From: Massilioclostridium coli
Lineage (GTDB): Bacteria; Bacillota; Clostridia; Oscillospirales; Ruminococcaceae
Direction of reading: 5' to 3'
Assembly: GCF_900095865.1 (NCBI RefSeq)
Contig: NZ_FMIZ01000006.1
Coordinates: forward strand, 186,001-250,000
DNA length: 64,000 nt
The translations under genes were made by a program, and so were the position numbers. Numbering within the stretch: position 1 is the stretch's first letter; every line of letters starts with the position of its first letter. This document shows positions 1 to 7,771 of the stretch, in pieces. The notes under the pieces were generated by a model, which worked only from the letters and a program-made list of their open reading frames with translations, did not search any database and was not told the DNA's origin.

Positions 1-467
1 AAAATCGTCTTAGCAAACTGTACTGCTTCTACAAAGCAATCATCTGGATTTTCACTTGAATCCCAAGATGGGTTAAACAAACCTATTGCGTCCGCTAAAG
101 GATGACCACAACCTGTATTATCCTCTAAATCCAATGGCTGTATAAAATTCTCGTCAAAACGTTGTTGTTCCTGTTCTGCCTGCTCTGGTGTACAACCCTG
201 TTCTAATACTTGTTTTCCAAATTCGCGCCATAATAGTCCAAAAGCTGCAAATGGAACCCCATTTTCCCGAATTTCAGCATCTTTTTGATGATGGTCAAAT
301 TTACCCCATCCAATATCATAAATCAGTGCATCTGTATCTTCTGGAACAGAAAATACCCGTGTTACTGTAATATTGGGATTTATTATTTGCAATAACGCAG
401 TAGAAAAAACATCATCTGCATGGAATTTTCCTGCGTGGGTAATCACTTGGTTTGGTATTTTTATCAT
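1..467 (-). CDS. MYG1-family (UPF0160) protein, N-terminal part, cut by window edge
   Basis: The reading frame opens with ATG at 467 behind a GGGGAAAAG ribosome site and stays open to base 1, so about 155 N-terminal residues are present and the C-terminus lies outside the window. The N-terminal motif THAGKFHADDVFS and the following DTDALIYDIGWGKFDHHQ stretch, with its DHH-like His pair, are the hallmark of the MYG1/UPF0160 family of predicted metal-dependent hydrolases related to DHH phosphoesterases; eukaryotic MYG1 is a 3'-5' RNA exonuclease, but the bacterial role is not settled. Family call is firm, substrate unknown. A TTGAAA-17-TATAAT promoter lies just upstream. Confidence 0.85.
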   Translation of the reverse strand, partial: MIKIPNQVITHAGKFHADDVFSTALLQIINPNITVTRVFSVPEDTDALIYDIGWGKFDHHQKDAEIRENGVPFAAFGLLWREFGKQVLEQGCTPEQAEQEQQRFDENFIQPLDLEDNTGCGHPLADAIGLFNPSWDSSENPDDCFVEAVQFAKTI

Positions 468-520
468 AAATCTTTTCCCCAATTCGATTTTTGTTATTAT
501 GTAGTATCATTGATGTAACT

Positions 521-549
521 ATTATAAAATACTAAAACAGTTTTTTCAA
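521..549 (-). promoter_or_regulatory. Candidate sigma-A promoter of the MYG1-like gene
   Basis: Read on the minus strand this is TTGAAA, a 17-base spacer and TATAAT, placed about 55 bases upstream of the ATG at 467. An 8-bp inverted repeat (TTCAACTA/TAGTTGAA, 545-566) overlaps the -35 box; it has no T-tract, so it is an operator candidate and not a terminator. Confidence 0.55.
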
Positions 550-754
550 CTAAAAATCTAGTTGAAGAAAGAATAAATAAAATCATAGAAAATAAACCTT
601 TTTTAATAAAAAGGGAAATAAAAGATTATTCTAAAAACATATCTTACAATAAATACTCTAGCCATGATCTTCTTTCCGTAATTGATTTGCTTCTTTAAAA
701 TTAAGAGACTTGTATATCATTTATTTTAGATGGAATAAAATCGAAAAGAAAACA

Positions 755-792
755 AAAAATATCCCGGTATTCTAAAATACCGGGATATTTTT
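755..792 (-). terminator. Bidirectional intrinsic terminator
   Basis: Perfect stem of about 15 bp (AAATATCCCGGTATT with its complement) around a CTAA loop, with T-runs on both strands. It sits 10 bases after the stop codon of the minus-strand DUF1540 gene and most likely ends that transcript. Confidence 0.85.
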
Positions 793-801
793 CGTGAATT
801 T

Positions 802-966
802 TTATTTTTTTTCAAAAGACTGGCAGTCAGTACATTCTACCATCGTTGGATTTGTTTCGTGGGTACCAACTGTAATTTTGTTTAAACTACAATATGGTTC
901 AGTGGAACAATGGTGTTTACATTGGTCTACTGTACACCCGATGCTGTGGTTTGCTTGACAATCCAT
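802..966 (-). CDS. DUF1540 domain small cysteine-rich protein (54 aa)
   Basis: A 54-residue frame opens with ATG at 966 behind a strong AAGGAGG site. It holds Cys residues at 3, 11, 16, 20, 26, 45 and 48 in the pattern CTVDQCKHHC...C...I.V......ECTDCQSF, which is the DUF1540 signature. These tiny proteins are common in Clostridia and probably bind metal through the Cys/His cluster; no biochemical role is established. The gene ends right before a strong terminator and stands alone between MYG1-like and the phosphoribosyltransferase-like gene. Confidence 0.88.
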   Translation of the reverse strand: MDCQANHSIGCTVDQCKHHCSTEPYCSLNKITVGTHETNPTMVECTDCQSFEKK

Positions 967-1144
967 TTGTTGCGCCTCCTTTTCAGAATGGTATCTTTAG
1001 TATGGACAAAATCCAAAAAGATATACCTTACTGAAAACGAACAACATACTCCATTTTATGAAAAAACTAGTGATATTTTACTGCATAAAGGTAAAACCGA
1101 CCAAGGAATACAGCTAATAAATCCATAAAACGGATTTTTCAATT

Positions 1145-1786
1145 TTAAATTTTGGAGTAACCATAGCTATTAGCCAAAGCATCAATTTTATGGTTTTCCT
1201 TACAGAATGGGCAATCCCGGAAGGAGTAGGTTTGATAATCTGGAATATCTTCTTTTTGAAAAATACTTTTTACTGGAATATCTTGTACTTCATCCATTGT
1301 GCTAAAAATAGCAGAAATTCCAATCACATTACCGCCATAATAATCCAAACATTCCAAAGAACGTTTTGCTGTTTTACCAGTTGTAATCGAAGCGATTAGC
1401 AGCAATATTCTCTTTCCCGCAATCATATCTTGGATATTATCGCGGAAGATCATCTGACCATTGGTATTAAATTCTGGTGTTACTACATAAATTGTACTAC
1501 TGGAATTCATCTGCATATAGGAGGTTTTGGTCAGTTCACGTGCCAAAAAGCTACCAATTACTTCACTGCCATCCATACAAATAATCGTATCCACTAAAGT
1601 TGTACTGGAATAGTAATCAGCAAAGTTTAAGGCTGCATTTCTAGCCATATTATGGTCGTGCTTTACCCTAGTAATATCAATATAATAATTGATGTGGGAA
1701 TGGCTGGTTACAAAATGTCCTGGTATGGCGGAAATAATGACATCTCCATGGATACTAGATTTAATTTCAATTGCCTGTTTATTCAT
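1145..1786 (-). CDS. Orotate phosphoribosyltransferase-like PRTase-fold protein
   Basis: About 213 residues, starting at ATG 1786, chosen because AAGGAGG lies 8 bases before it while an upstream in-frame ATG overlaps that site. The order of elements fits type I phosphoribosyltransferases: a central beta strand with VDTIICMDGSEVIGSFLARELT, where PRTases bind the substrate pocket, then GKRILLLIASITTGKTAKRSLECL, a degenerate version of the PRPP loop (usual VVDDVTTTG becomes LIASITTG, so the acidic pair is lost). The C-terminal CPFCKENHKIDALANSYGYSKI carries a CxxC motif. Loss of the acidic PRPP residues suggests altered chemistry or a regulatory role; the true substrate is unknown. Confidence 0.7.
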   Translation of the reverse strand: MNKQAIEIKSSIHGDVIISAIPGHFVTSHSHINYYIDITRVKHDHNMARNAALNFADYYSSTTLVDTIICMDGSEVIGSFLARELTKTSYMQMNSSSTIYVVTPEFNTNGQMIFRDNIQDMIAGKRILLLIASITTGKTAKRSLECLDYYGGNVIGISAIFSTMDEVQDIPVKSIFQKEDIPDYQTYSFRDCPFCKENHKIDALANSYGYSKI

Positions 1787-1834
1787 AGTCAAAGCCTCCT
1801 TAATCATGTAATAAAGAAAAAATTTATTTTATTT

Positions 1835-1863
1835 ATTATATCATTCCTTTCTATATTTTTCAA
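1835..1863 (-). promoter_or_regulatory. Candidate promoter of the PRTase-like gene
   Basis: Minus-strand TTGAAA, 17-base spacer, TATAAT, about 50 bases before the start codon at 1786. Confidence 0.6.
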
Positions 1864-1945
1864 TCATTTATTATATAATTTATATTATTTGTACAAATAT
1901 AAAAAATTATTTTTTGTGATCCTACAAAATTAAAGGGCGTGTAAA

Positions 1946-1980
1946 CAACCATAAAAATACATTCTGTACTATTATGGTTG
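1946..1980. repeat. 9-bp inverted repeat in the divergent intergenic region
   Basis: CAACCATAA and TTATGGTTG face each other across 17 bases, between the divergent PRTase-like gene (1786) and the hypothetical gene (2126). No T-tract follows, so an operator or cruciform is more likely than a terminator. The rest of 1864-2125 is AT-rich without a recognisable gene. Confidence 0.4.
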
Positions 1981-2125
1981 AATATACTATTATTTAAATT
2001 TATTTGTCAATTTGCTATATTTTCTTCACGAATTATTGTTAAATATTTTTTCTTTTTTTGCTTGATCTTTTTTCCAATTTGGAAGATAATAAAATTAGAT
2101 AAAATCACACAGGGAGGTTGAAGTA

Positions 2126-2425
2126 ATGAACAGTAAAATGGTACAAACAGAACGTGGAACAATGGAAGAAAAATTGCCAGAAAATATTGAGTTTTCTCAG
2201 GTGATTAAAATCTCAAAAGAAAAACAGTACAATCCACACAATGATTATACTGTTCCCCCTGAATTATTAGATTGCAATAGCTGCCAGCCATGTTTTGTAT
2301 TGTGGAATTCTCCAAATGGATTAGCGCTTACCTGCCAAGAACAAAATGGTTTTGTAACAAAATACCAAGACCAAATTGGAGTAGAAGAATTCCAAACAAT
2401 AGTAGATACAATTATATGGGAATAA
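2126..2425 (+). CDS. Conserved-looking hypothetical protein (99 aa)
   Basis: Starts at ATG 2126 after AGGGAGG with 8-base spacing and ends at a shared terminator. The product is soluble and acidic with a central LLDCNSCQPCFVLWNSPNG segment carrying a CxxC motif, and no signal peptide or membrane segment. I do not recognise a family. The strong ribosome site and clean terminator argue that it is a real single-gene unit. Confidence 0.65.
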   Translation: MNSKMVQTERGTMEEKLPENIEFSQVIKISKEKQYNPHNDYTVPPELLDCNSCQPCFVLWNSPNGLALTCQEQNGFVTKYQDQIGVEEFQTIVDTIIWE

Positions 2426-2459
2426 TCTTAAAATCTAGACGGTGTTCTTATCATAATAG

Positions 2460-2490
2460 AAACAGGCAGAGGGATTTCTCTGCCTGTTTT
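2460..2490. terminator. Bidirectional terminator between the 2126 gene and thiD
   Basis: Stem AACAGGCAGAG/CTCTGCCTGTT with a GGATTT loop and T/A runs on both sides; it serves the convergent hypothetical gene (plus) and the thi operon (minus, thiD stop at 2492). Confidence 0.85.
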
Positions 2491-2491
2491 G

Positions 2492-3271
2492 CTATTTTAT
2501 TGGATACATATGGTCTAATGGCCCGTTTCCATGCCCTAAATTTAACTTGGAGGACAGTGTGCCGGTCAAGTATTGTTTTGCCTTTTTAATGCTATTTTGC
2601 AAATCAATCCCTTCTGACAGCCCGCAGGCAATAGCGGAAGATAAGGTGCAGCCTGTACCGTGATTATTTGGATTATTTATTCTATTGGTATGAAACCAAT
2701 GGTACCCCCTATCGTATAGCAGATCATCTGCGTCCCCATCTAGGTGTCCTCCTTTTAACAGGATTGCGGAACCAAATTGATGATGTAATCTTTCTGCTGC
2801 TTCTTCCATCTCCTTCCTGGTTGTGATTTCGGTATCCAGTAAGTATTCCGCCTCCGGAAGGTTAGGAGTAACCAGCTTTGCCAATGGAAATAATTCCTGT
2901 TTACAAACCTGTATTGTCTGCTGGGTCATCAAAGCTTTCCCGCTGGTAGAAACCATAACAGGGTCTATTACTAGGTTTCTTGTATGGTATTGTACTAATT
3001 TTTTGGCTACAACATGGGCGATTTCATGATTTGGAATCATCCCAATTTTCACTGCGTCCGGTGTGATATCCTGGAAAATACAGTCCAACTGTTGAGATAC
3101 TATTTCCACAGGACATTCCCACACAGAAACAACGCCTAATGTGTTTTGCGCTGTAACTGCAGTGATTACACTCATTCCGTATTGTTTATGTACTGTAATC
3201 GTCTTTAAATCCGCCTGTATCCCCGCGCCTCCACTACAATCGGACCCAGCAATTGTTAATATTTTTTTCAT
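2492..3271 (-). CDS. thiD: Hydroxymethylpyrimidine/phosphomethylpyrimidine kinase
   Basis: Phosphorylates HMP and then HMP-P to HMP-PP, the pyrimidine half of thiamine. About 259 residues, the usual length. The N-terminal ribokinase-family motif GSDCSGGAGIQAD (residues 8-20) binds HMP, VIDPVMVSTSGKALM follows at mid-protein, and NNHGTGCTLSSAIACG near residue 208 supplies the anion hole of the ATP site. Start: ATG at 3271, five bases after AAGGAGG; a GTG directly before it sits too close to the ribosome site. It is the last gene of the thiW-thiM-thiE-thiD operon and ends at a terminator. Confidence 0.95.
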   Translation of the reverse strand: MKKILTIAGSDCSGGAGIQADLKTITVHKQYGMSVITAVTAQNTLGVVSVWECPVEIVSQQLDCIFQDITPDAVKIGMIPNHEIAHVVAKKLVQYHTRNLVIDPVMVSTSGKALMTQQTIQVCKQELFPLAKLVTPNLPEAEYLLDTEITTRKEMEEAAERLHHQFGSAILLKGGHLDGDADDLLYDRGYHWFHTNRINNPNNHGTGCTLSSAIACGLSEGIDLQNSIKKAKQYLTGTLSSKLNLGHGNGPLDHMYPIK

Positions 3272-3294
3272 CACGCCCTCCTTGCATACAAAGA

Positions 3295-3936
3295 TTATGC
3301 TTTTACCATTTTTTCCGCCAATTGACGCAGTTCTCTTGTGGCTTTCGAAATATCGTTTTGGGCGAAAATAGCGGAAACAACTGCAACTCCATTGACTCCG
3401 CTTCCAGATAATTGCAACAGATTATGGGCATTGATTCCTCCAATGGCAACAACCGGGATGGATACCGCCTTGCAGATTTGCTTTAAGGTATCAAACGAAA
3501 CATCACTGGCATCCAATTTGGTAGAGGTAGAAAACACAGCTCCAACCCCTAAATAATTCGCCCCCATTTGTTCTGCAAGTATAGCCTGCTCCACTGTTTG
3601 GGCTGATACACCAATAATTTTATCTTTCCCAAGGCGTTCCCGTACCTGGTTTGCCGCCAGGTCAGATTGCCCTACATGGATGCCGTCAGCGCCACAAGCA
3701 ATCGCAACTTCCAGATTATCATTGATGATAAACGGGATATTATGTTTCTGGCAAACGGATTGAATCTTGACTGCTTCTGCTAGGAAATCTTTATCCGACA
3801 ATTCTTTCTCCCGCAATTGGACGATTGTCGTCCCCGCTAAAATAGTTTCTTCTACCTGGTCCACCAAATCATGGTCCCCTAACCAACTTCGGTCAGTAAC
3901 CGCATATAATAATAAATCATCTGGTGTAAACTTCAA
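3295..3936 (-). CDS. thiE: Thiamine-phosphate synthase
   Basis: Joins HMP-PP and HET-P into thiamine monophosphate. 213 residues forming a TIM barrel: TTIVQLREKELSDKDF (pyrophosphate and Mg binding), IINDNLEVAIACGADGIHVGQ, LGVGAVFSTSTKLDA and the phosphate-binding VVAIGGINA. The start codon is TTG at 3936, 8 bases after AGGAGG; the frame overlaps the 3' end of thiM by 20 bases, so translation of the two is likely coupled. All family landmarks are present. Confidence 0.95.
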   Translation of the reverse strand: MKFTPDDLLLYAVTDRSWLGDHDLVDQVEETILAGTTIVQLREKELSDKDFLAEAVKIQSVCQKHNIPFIINDNLEVAIACGADGIHVGQSDLAANQVRERLGKDKIIGVSAQTVEQAILAEQMGANYLGVGAVFSTSTKLDASDVSFDTLKQICKAVSIPVVAIGGINAHNLLQLSGSGVNGVAVVSAIFAQNDISKATRELRQLAEKMVKA

Positions 3937-4747
3937 TTTTCGCCCCTCCTTTCAGGATATCATCTTCCATTTTACTCATGGCGTCGATTAGATAGGTGCG
4001 GAAACTAGAAGTCCCACCATTGGTTTCACATATTTTTTGATAAGCCAATTCTCCACACAACCCCATTGCCGCAATCGCAGCAACAGTTGCCTCGGTAACC
4101 CTATCTGAATTCGCCGCACAATAAGCCGCGATCATCCCTGTTAACATACATCCTGTACCAGTAATTTTAGACATCACAGGATGTCCATTCCGGATGACAT
4201 AGGCCTGGGTGGTATCACATACCAAATCAATCGCCCCAGTAATGGCGATGGTAGACCCTGTACTTTCACTCAGCTTCGTGGCAAATTCAACCGCTTGCGG
4301 GAGATTTTGTTCGGTAATAGCGTCTAATTCATTGGCGTCTACCCCTTGGGTATTGCCTTTTCCCGCCGCAATCGTCTTGATTTCAGAACTATTTCCACGG
4401 ATAACAGTAAATTTTACTTCTTCTAATAAAGATTTTGCTGTGTTCGTCCTCAATTGGGAAGCACCGGCTCCTACTGGGTCCAATACAGTAATGTGTCCCA
4501 ACCGATTTGCCTGTTTTCCTGCCAAAAGCATGGAGGAAATTGTTCTGGAATTCAATGTTCCGATATTAATATCCAATCCAGCGCAAATAGAAGTAATCTC
4601 TTCTACCTCCTGCTGGTCATCCGCCATAATCGGGGAGCCTCCACATGCCAGTAATATATTGGCTACATCATTTACTGTTACATAATTGGTAATACAGTGG
4701 ATTAAGGGAATCCGTTCCCGTACGTTTTGGATGATTCCTTCTAGCAT
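3917..4747 (-). CDS. thiM: Hydroxyethylthiazole kinase
   Basis: Phosphorylates salvaged 4-methyl-5-hydroxyethylthiazole (HET) to HET-P. About 276 residues with N-terminal PLIHCITNYVTVNDVANILLACGGSP, the central VLDPVGAGAS, GNSSEIKTIAAG and C-terminal ITGTGCMLTGM containing the catalytic Cys/anion-hole region of ribokinase-like enzymes. ATG at 4747 is preferred because GGAAGG lies 8 bases before it; the in-frame GTG at 4756 overlaps that site. Its neighbours are the HET transporter component thiW upstream and thiE downstream. Confidence 0.95.
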   Translation of the reverse strand: MLEGIIQNVRERIPLIHCITNYVTVNDVANILLACGGSPIMADDQQEVEEITSICAGLDINIGTLNSRTISSMLLAGKQANRLGHITVLDPVGAGASQLRTNTAKSLLEEVKFTVIRGNSSEIKTIAAGKGNTQGVDANELDAITEQNLPQAVEFATKLSESTGSTIAITGAIDLVCDTTQAYVIRNGHPVMSKITGTGCMLTGMIAAYCAANSDRVTEATVAAIAAMGLCGELAYQKICETNGGTSSFRTYLIDAMSKMEDDILKGGAKIEVYTR

Positions 4748-4769
4748 ATTTCGCACCTTCCTACTCTAT

Positions 4770-5288
4770 TTATTGTTTTGCTGTACCAAGGGAAACTTGC
4801 ACACGTTCTAACACTTTTGCCCTTTTTAAAGCACATAATAATACAAAAGCCATGGTAGCTCCTCCCGCTGTGCTTACCAAAAATGGTACTACATAAGCAA
4901 ATACCGCTGCTTCTTGCCCCATGATTAGGGTAGCTACTGGATAAGCTACCAAAGCACCTAAAATACCAGTGCCAAATACTTCCCCAATATAGGCCAAATA
5001 AAGCTTTTTACCAAAATACTGATACAATATCCCACAAAGCAAGGCACCTACCATGCTACCTGGAAAAGCAAGTAAACTTCCTGTTCCTAATAAAACACGG
5101 ATTAACGAAGTGGCAAATGCCATGCCAAATCCATAGGCAGGTCCCAGTGTTACCCCTGCAATTACATTGACAACATGCTGTACTGGAAAGCATTTTGACG
5201 CGCCTACCGGGATGTAAAATGCGGAACAGACTACCCCTAACGCAATCAATACAGCCGCAGTTGTTAGTTTTTTAATTTGATAATTCAT
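4770..5288 (-). CDS. thiW: ThiW-type thiazole ECF transporter S component
   Basis: Predicted substrate-binding membrane subunit of an energy-coupling-factor transporter for the thiazole moiety; it needs the shared EcfAAT module, which is not in this window. About 172 residues with five or six hydrophobic helices. The stretch VGASKCFPVQHVVNVIAGVTLGPAYG is characteristic of ThiW. Start ATG 5288 follows AAAAGGAG; longer in-frame readings run back into the riboswitch and are not coding. First gene of the TPP-controlled operon, immediately before the HET kinase thiM, which fits the substrate. Confidence 0.93.
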   Translation of the reverse strand: MNYQIKKLTTAAVLIALGVVCSAFYIPVGASKCFPVQHVVNVIAGVTLGPAYGFGMAFATSLIRVLLGTGSLLAFPGSMVGALLCGILYQYFGKKLYLAYIGEVFGTGILGALVAYPVATLIMGQEAAVFAYVVPFLVSTAGGATMAFVLLCALKRAKVLERVQVSLGTAKQ

Positions 5289-5330
5289 AAAAACACTCCT
5301 TTTGAACACAGCCGATCCGATCCAGACAAA

Positions 5331-5362
5331 CAAAAAACGGAATATGCCACCAGCATATTCCG
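5331..5362 (-). terminator. Riboswitch-controlled intrinsic terminator
   Basis: On the minus strand CGGAATATGC, a short TGGT loop and GCATATTCCG are followed by TTTTTT. It lies between the TPP aptamer and thiW, so it is the expression platform: TPP binding should favour this hairpin and stop transcription before the operon. Confidence 0.88.
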
Positions 5363-5380
5363 CAATTTTATCATTCCGCA

Positions 5381-5463
5381 ACATCCCTACGTTGGCATTA
5401 TCCAAATCAGGTTATGGGTCGAAGTTGATGACTTCCTCTCAGCCTGCTATCACAAGCTCCCCG
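5381..5463 (-). ncRNA. TPP riboswitch (THI element)
   Basis: Read on the minus strand the segment carries all conserved pieces in order: GGGGAGC at the 5' end, GGCTGAGAGGAAG, CGACCC, ACCTGATTTGGATAATGCCA and ACGTAGGGATG closing P1. This is the thiamine pyrophosphate aptamer. It is followed by a terminator and the salvage operon thiW-thiM-thiE-thiD, as expected for feedback by the pathway end product. Confidence 0.97.
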
Positions 5464-5490
5464 GCTTATATTCTATTTATTTTTAAATTT

Positions 5491-5519
5491 ATTGTAGCAC
5501 TGGTTTTTTTATTTGTCAA
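5491..5519 (-). promoter_or_regulatory. Promoter of the thi operon
   Basis: Minus-strand TTGACA, 17-base spacer ending in TGC, then TACAAT (extended -10 form). The predicted start lies about 20 bases before the TPP aptamer. Confidence 0.75.
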
Positions 5520-5570
5520 TAAAAATGCTAAATTGATAAAACACCAAAAAAATTATTCTAAATTCTGCAA

Positions 5571-5629
5571 TTATCACAAAAAAATATTGAATATTTTGGC
5601 TTATTGCATTTTATTTTGTGATAACACAA
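5571..5629 (+). promoter_or_regulatory. Inverted repeats upstream of the hydrogenase gene
   Basis: TTATCACAAAA (5571-5581) faces TTTTGTGATAA (5614-5624), and the second arm also forms the short dyad TTGTG-ATAA-CACAA (5616-5629). TTGTGA half-sites resemble those of redox repressor Rex, but the 18-bp spacing of a true Rex box is not met. The region lies between the divergent thi operon and the hydrogenase. Candidate operator only. Confidence 0.35.
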
Positions 5630-5731
5630 GAAAAATCAGCAAATTTTTTGTGTATTTTTCTTATTATTTTCTATGGATACAGGACAATCTTTAGGAAGAT
5701 AATCAATTGAAAAATAAGGTAGAAAAATGGT

Positions 5732-5750
5732 ATTATCTATAATAGATAAT
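5732..5750 (+). promoter_or_regulatory. Palindrome over the hydrogenase -10 box
   Basis: ATTATCTA-TAA-TAGATAAT, an 8-bp perfect dyad with a 3-base centre, includes TATAAT at 5738-5743. It lies 77 bases before the hydrogenase start and no good -35 box precedes it, as is common for regulated promoters. Likely operator of an unidentified regulator. Confidence 0.5.
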
Positions 5751-5826
5751 GGTCTTGTTGTGCGCAAATTGTCCTCAATTTTTGGCCGATGAAAAACAAA
5801 CTAACAGGCAAAAGGAGAATTGTTTC

Positions 5827-7338
5827 ATGAGAGGTATTTATACATCTGTAACTGATATCCGCCGTAAAGTATTTACCGAAGTAGCCCGTATGGCTTATGA
5901 AGGCGGAGACTACGCAAAAAAAATTGAAGAACTGCCATACAAAATTATTCCAGGCGAAATTGCTACTTACCGTGAAAGTATCTTCCTGGAACGTGCGATT
6001 GTAGGGGAACGTCTGCGTTTATGTATTGGTTTACCACTGCGTCCAGTAGATGAAAACAAACCAATCTCTGATGGTATCTTTGAAAGTGCAATTGCGGAAA
6101 AATATTATGACCCTCCACTGGTAAATATTATCTCTTTTGCATGCAACAAATGCCCGGAAAAGAAATTTGAAGTGACAAATTTATGCCAGGGATGTTTAGC
6201 ACATCCATGTTCCGAAGTCTGTCCAAAAGGGGCAATTAGCTTTGACGCACATGGAAAATCCGTAATTGACCAAGAAAAATGTATTAAATGTGGACGTTGT
6301 AGAACCGTCTGTCCTTATGGTGCTATTCAAAAAATGGAACGTCCTTGCGCAAAAGCGTGTGGAATGAACGCAATTGGCTCAGATGAACACGGCCGTGCAC
6401 AAATTAATTATGATTTGTGTGTATCCTGCGGTATGTGTATTGTAAACTGTCCATTTGGTGCTATCTCGGATAAAGGCCAAATCTTCCAGTTAATCCAATC
6501 TATCAAAAAAGGTGACCAGGTGATTGCCGCTGTTGCCCCAGCATTTTTAGGACAATTTGGTCCAAAAGCAACTCCTGAAAAAATCAAAGACGCAATGCGC
6601 CACCTGGGATTTGCCGATGTAGTAGAAGTAGCTGTTGGCGCTGACCTTTGTACGATTGAAGAAGCAGAAGATTTCTTGAAGAAAGTTCCAGAAGAACAGC
6701 CATTTATGGCAACTTCCTGTTGTCCTTCCTGGTCTGTTATGGCAAAAAAACTCTTCCCAGAATTTGCGCCTTATATCTCCATGGCATTAACTCCAATGGT
6801 ACTGACCGCACGTTTAATCAAAAAAGAACATCCAGATTGTAAAGTGGTATTTGTTGGCCCATGTTCCGCAAAAAAACTAGAAGCATCCAGAAGAAGTATC
6901 CGCAGTGATGTTGACTTTGTATTGACTTTTGAAGAAATTATGGGGATGTTTGAAGCGAAGAATATTGATTTCAACCTGCTGGAAGGCAATGAACCATTGA
7001 ATGAAGGTACAGGTGCAGGTCGTGGCTTCGCTGTAAGTGGTGGTGTTGCAAACGCTGTTGTAGAAGCAATCAAAAAAATAGATCCTGATCGGGAAGTACA
7101 GGTAGACTACGCAGAAGGTTTGGAAAACTGTAAGAAAATGCTTACCTTAGCAAAAGCAGGAAAACGCAATGGATTCCTGTTAGAAGGAATGGGTTGCCCA
7201 GGCGGATGTGTTGCTGGTGCGGGAACCCTTCAACCAGTAGCAAAATCCACTGCTGCTGTAGCAAAATACAAATCTCAAGCAGAACAACAAAATGCTTTGG
7301 ATAGCAAATACGCACATAAATTAAAACACTTAGATTAA
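5827..7338 (+). CDS. Monomeric [FeFe]-hydrogenase, group B type
   Basis: Reversible H2 production or uptake linked to ferredoxin. 503 residues. N-terminal Cys-rich region, then ferredoxin motifs C152-C155-C158-C162 and C198-C201-C204-C208 with additional Cys around 106-132 and 174-178, so three or four Fe-S clusters. The H-cluster domain has L1 TSCCPSW (residues 297-302), L2 GPCSAKK (345-350) and L3 GMGCPGGCVAGAG (455-466), giving the four ligand cysteines 299, 346, 457 and 461. L2 reads GPC where group A enzymes have MPC, as in clostridial group B proteins. ATG 5827 follows AAGGAG by 9 bases; an upstream in-frame ATG has no ribosome site. Maturases HydEFG are not in the window. Confidence 0.92.
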   Translation: MRGIYTSVTDIRRKVFTEVARMAYEGGDYAKKIEELPYKIIPGEIATYRESIFLERAIVGERLRLCIGLPLRPVDENKPISDGIFESAIAEKYYDPPLVNIISFACNKCPEKKFEVTNLCQGCLAHPCSEVCPKGAISFDAHGKSVIDQEKCIKCGRCRTVCPYGAIQKMERPCAKACGMNAIGSDEHGRAQINYDLCVSCGMCIVNCPFGAISDKGQIFQLIQSIKKGDQVIAAVAPAFLGQFGPKATPEKIKDAMRHLGFADVVEVAVGADLCTIEEAEDFLKKVPEEQPFMATSCCPSWSVMAKKLFPEFAPYISMALTPMVLTARLIKKEHPDCKVVFVGPCSAKKLEASRRSIRSDVDFVLTFEEIMGMFEAKNIDFNLLEGNEPLNEGTGAGRGFAVSGGVANAVVEAIKKIDPDREVQVDYAEGLENCKKMLTLAKAGKRNGFLLEGMGCPGGCVAGAGTLQPVAKSTAAVAKYKSQAEQQNALDSKYAHKLKHLD

Positions 7339-7341
7339 TGC

Positions 7342-7381
7342 AAGAAAGAGGGATAGTAACTATCCCTCTTTCTTCTTTTTT
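7342..7381 (+). terminator. Intrinsic terminator after the hydrogenase
   Basis: 15-bp stem AAGAAAGAGGGATAG with its complement, small loop, followed by CTTTTTT. Confidence 0.9.
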
Positions 7382-7438
7382 GAGCATATGTGTATTAACT
7401 TTATCCTGAAATATCATTTAAAATAAAGGAGCTATGAT

Positions 7439-7771
7439 ATGAAAATTGAAGGAAATCAGAAAGAAATAGACGCTATGGAACAATTCCACCGAGGAAACCG
7501 GCAACAAGGGCTTCAGCTTCAAGAAGAATTTGCCGCTGCGTTTCGGGAAGAATATCAAAATAAAGATCATTGCCCCTGTAAAAAGGCATGCCGTTATCAT
7601 GGAAACTGTAAGGAATGTGTAGCGATCCATCGGGCACACCAGGAACATGTCCCAAATTGTATGCGCCCTATTATTAATAAAAAACTAAAATTGCTATCTG
7701 AGTTAACAGAACATACCATTGCAAATGAAATTGAACCTCCTCATGAAATACTAAGAAAAGAATTTCAATAA
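7439..7771 (+). CDS. Small Cys-rich putative metal-binding protein (110 aa)
   Basis: Not identified by name. ATG 7439 follows AAAGGAG. The central segment has C-P-C-K-K-A-C-R-Y-H-G-N-C-K-E-C...H...H...NC, that is six Cys and four His within about 35 residues, a likely Zn or Fe-S binding core. The N-terminal 40 residues are charged and helical. It follows the hydrogenase after a terminator, so co-transcription is not implied. Homologues of this general pattern are common in Clostridia but I cannot give a function. Confidence 0.65.
   Translation: MKIEGNQKEIDAMEQFHRGNRQQGLQLQEEFAAAFREEYQNKDHCPCKKACRYHGNCKECVAIHRAHQEHVPNCMRPIINKKLKLLSELTEHTIANEIEPPHEILRKEFQ

Noticed and set aside
44-1100. Plus-strand short readings at 188-370 and 910-1128
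   Set aside because: They lie opposite the MYG1-like and DUF1540 genes and lack ribosome sites.
2823-3029. Plus-strand reading within thiD
   Set aside because: Antisense shadow of the conserved thiD frame with no ribosome site.
4209-4685. Plus-strand frame of 158 codons within thiM
   Set aside because: It lies wholly antisense to an intact, well-conserved thiM and has no ribosome site.
5289-5405. N-terminal extension of thiW starting at 5405
   Set aside because: It would translate the terminator and part of the TPP riboswitch; a clear ribosome site precedes ATG 5288.
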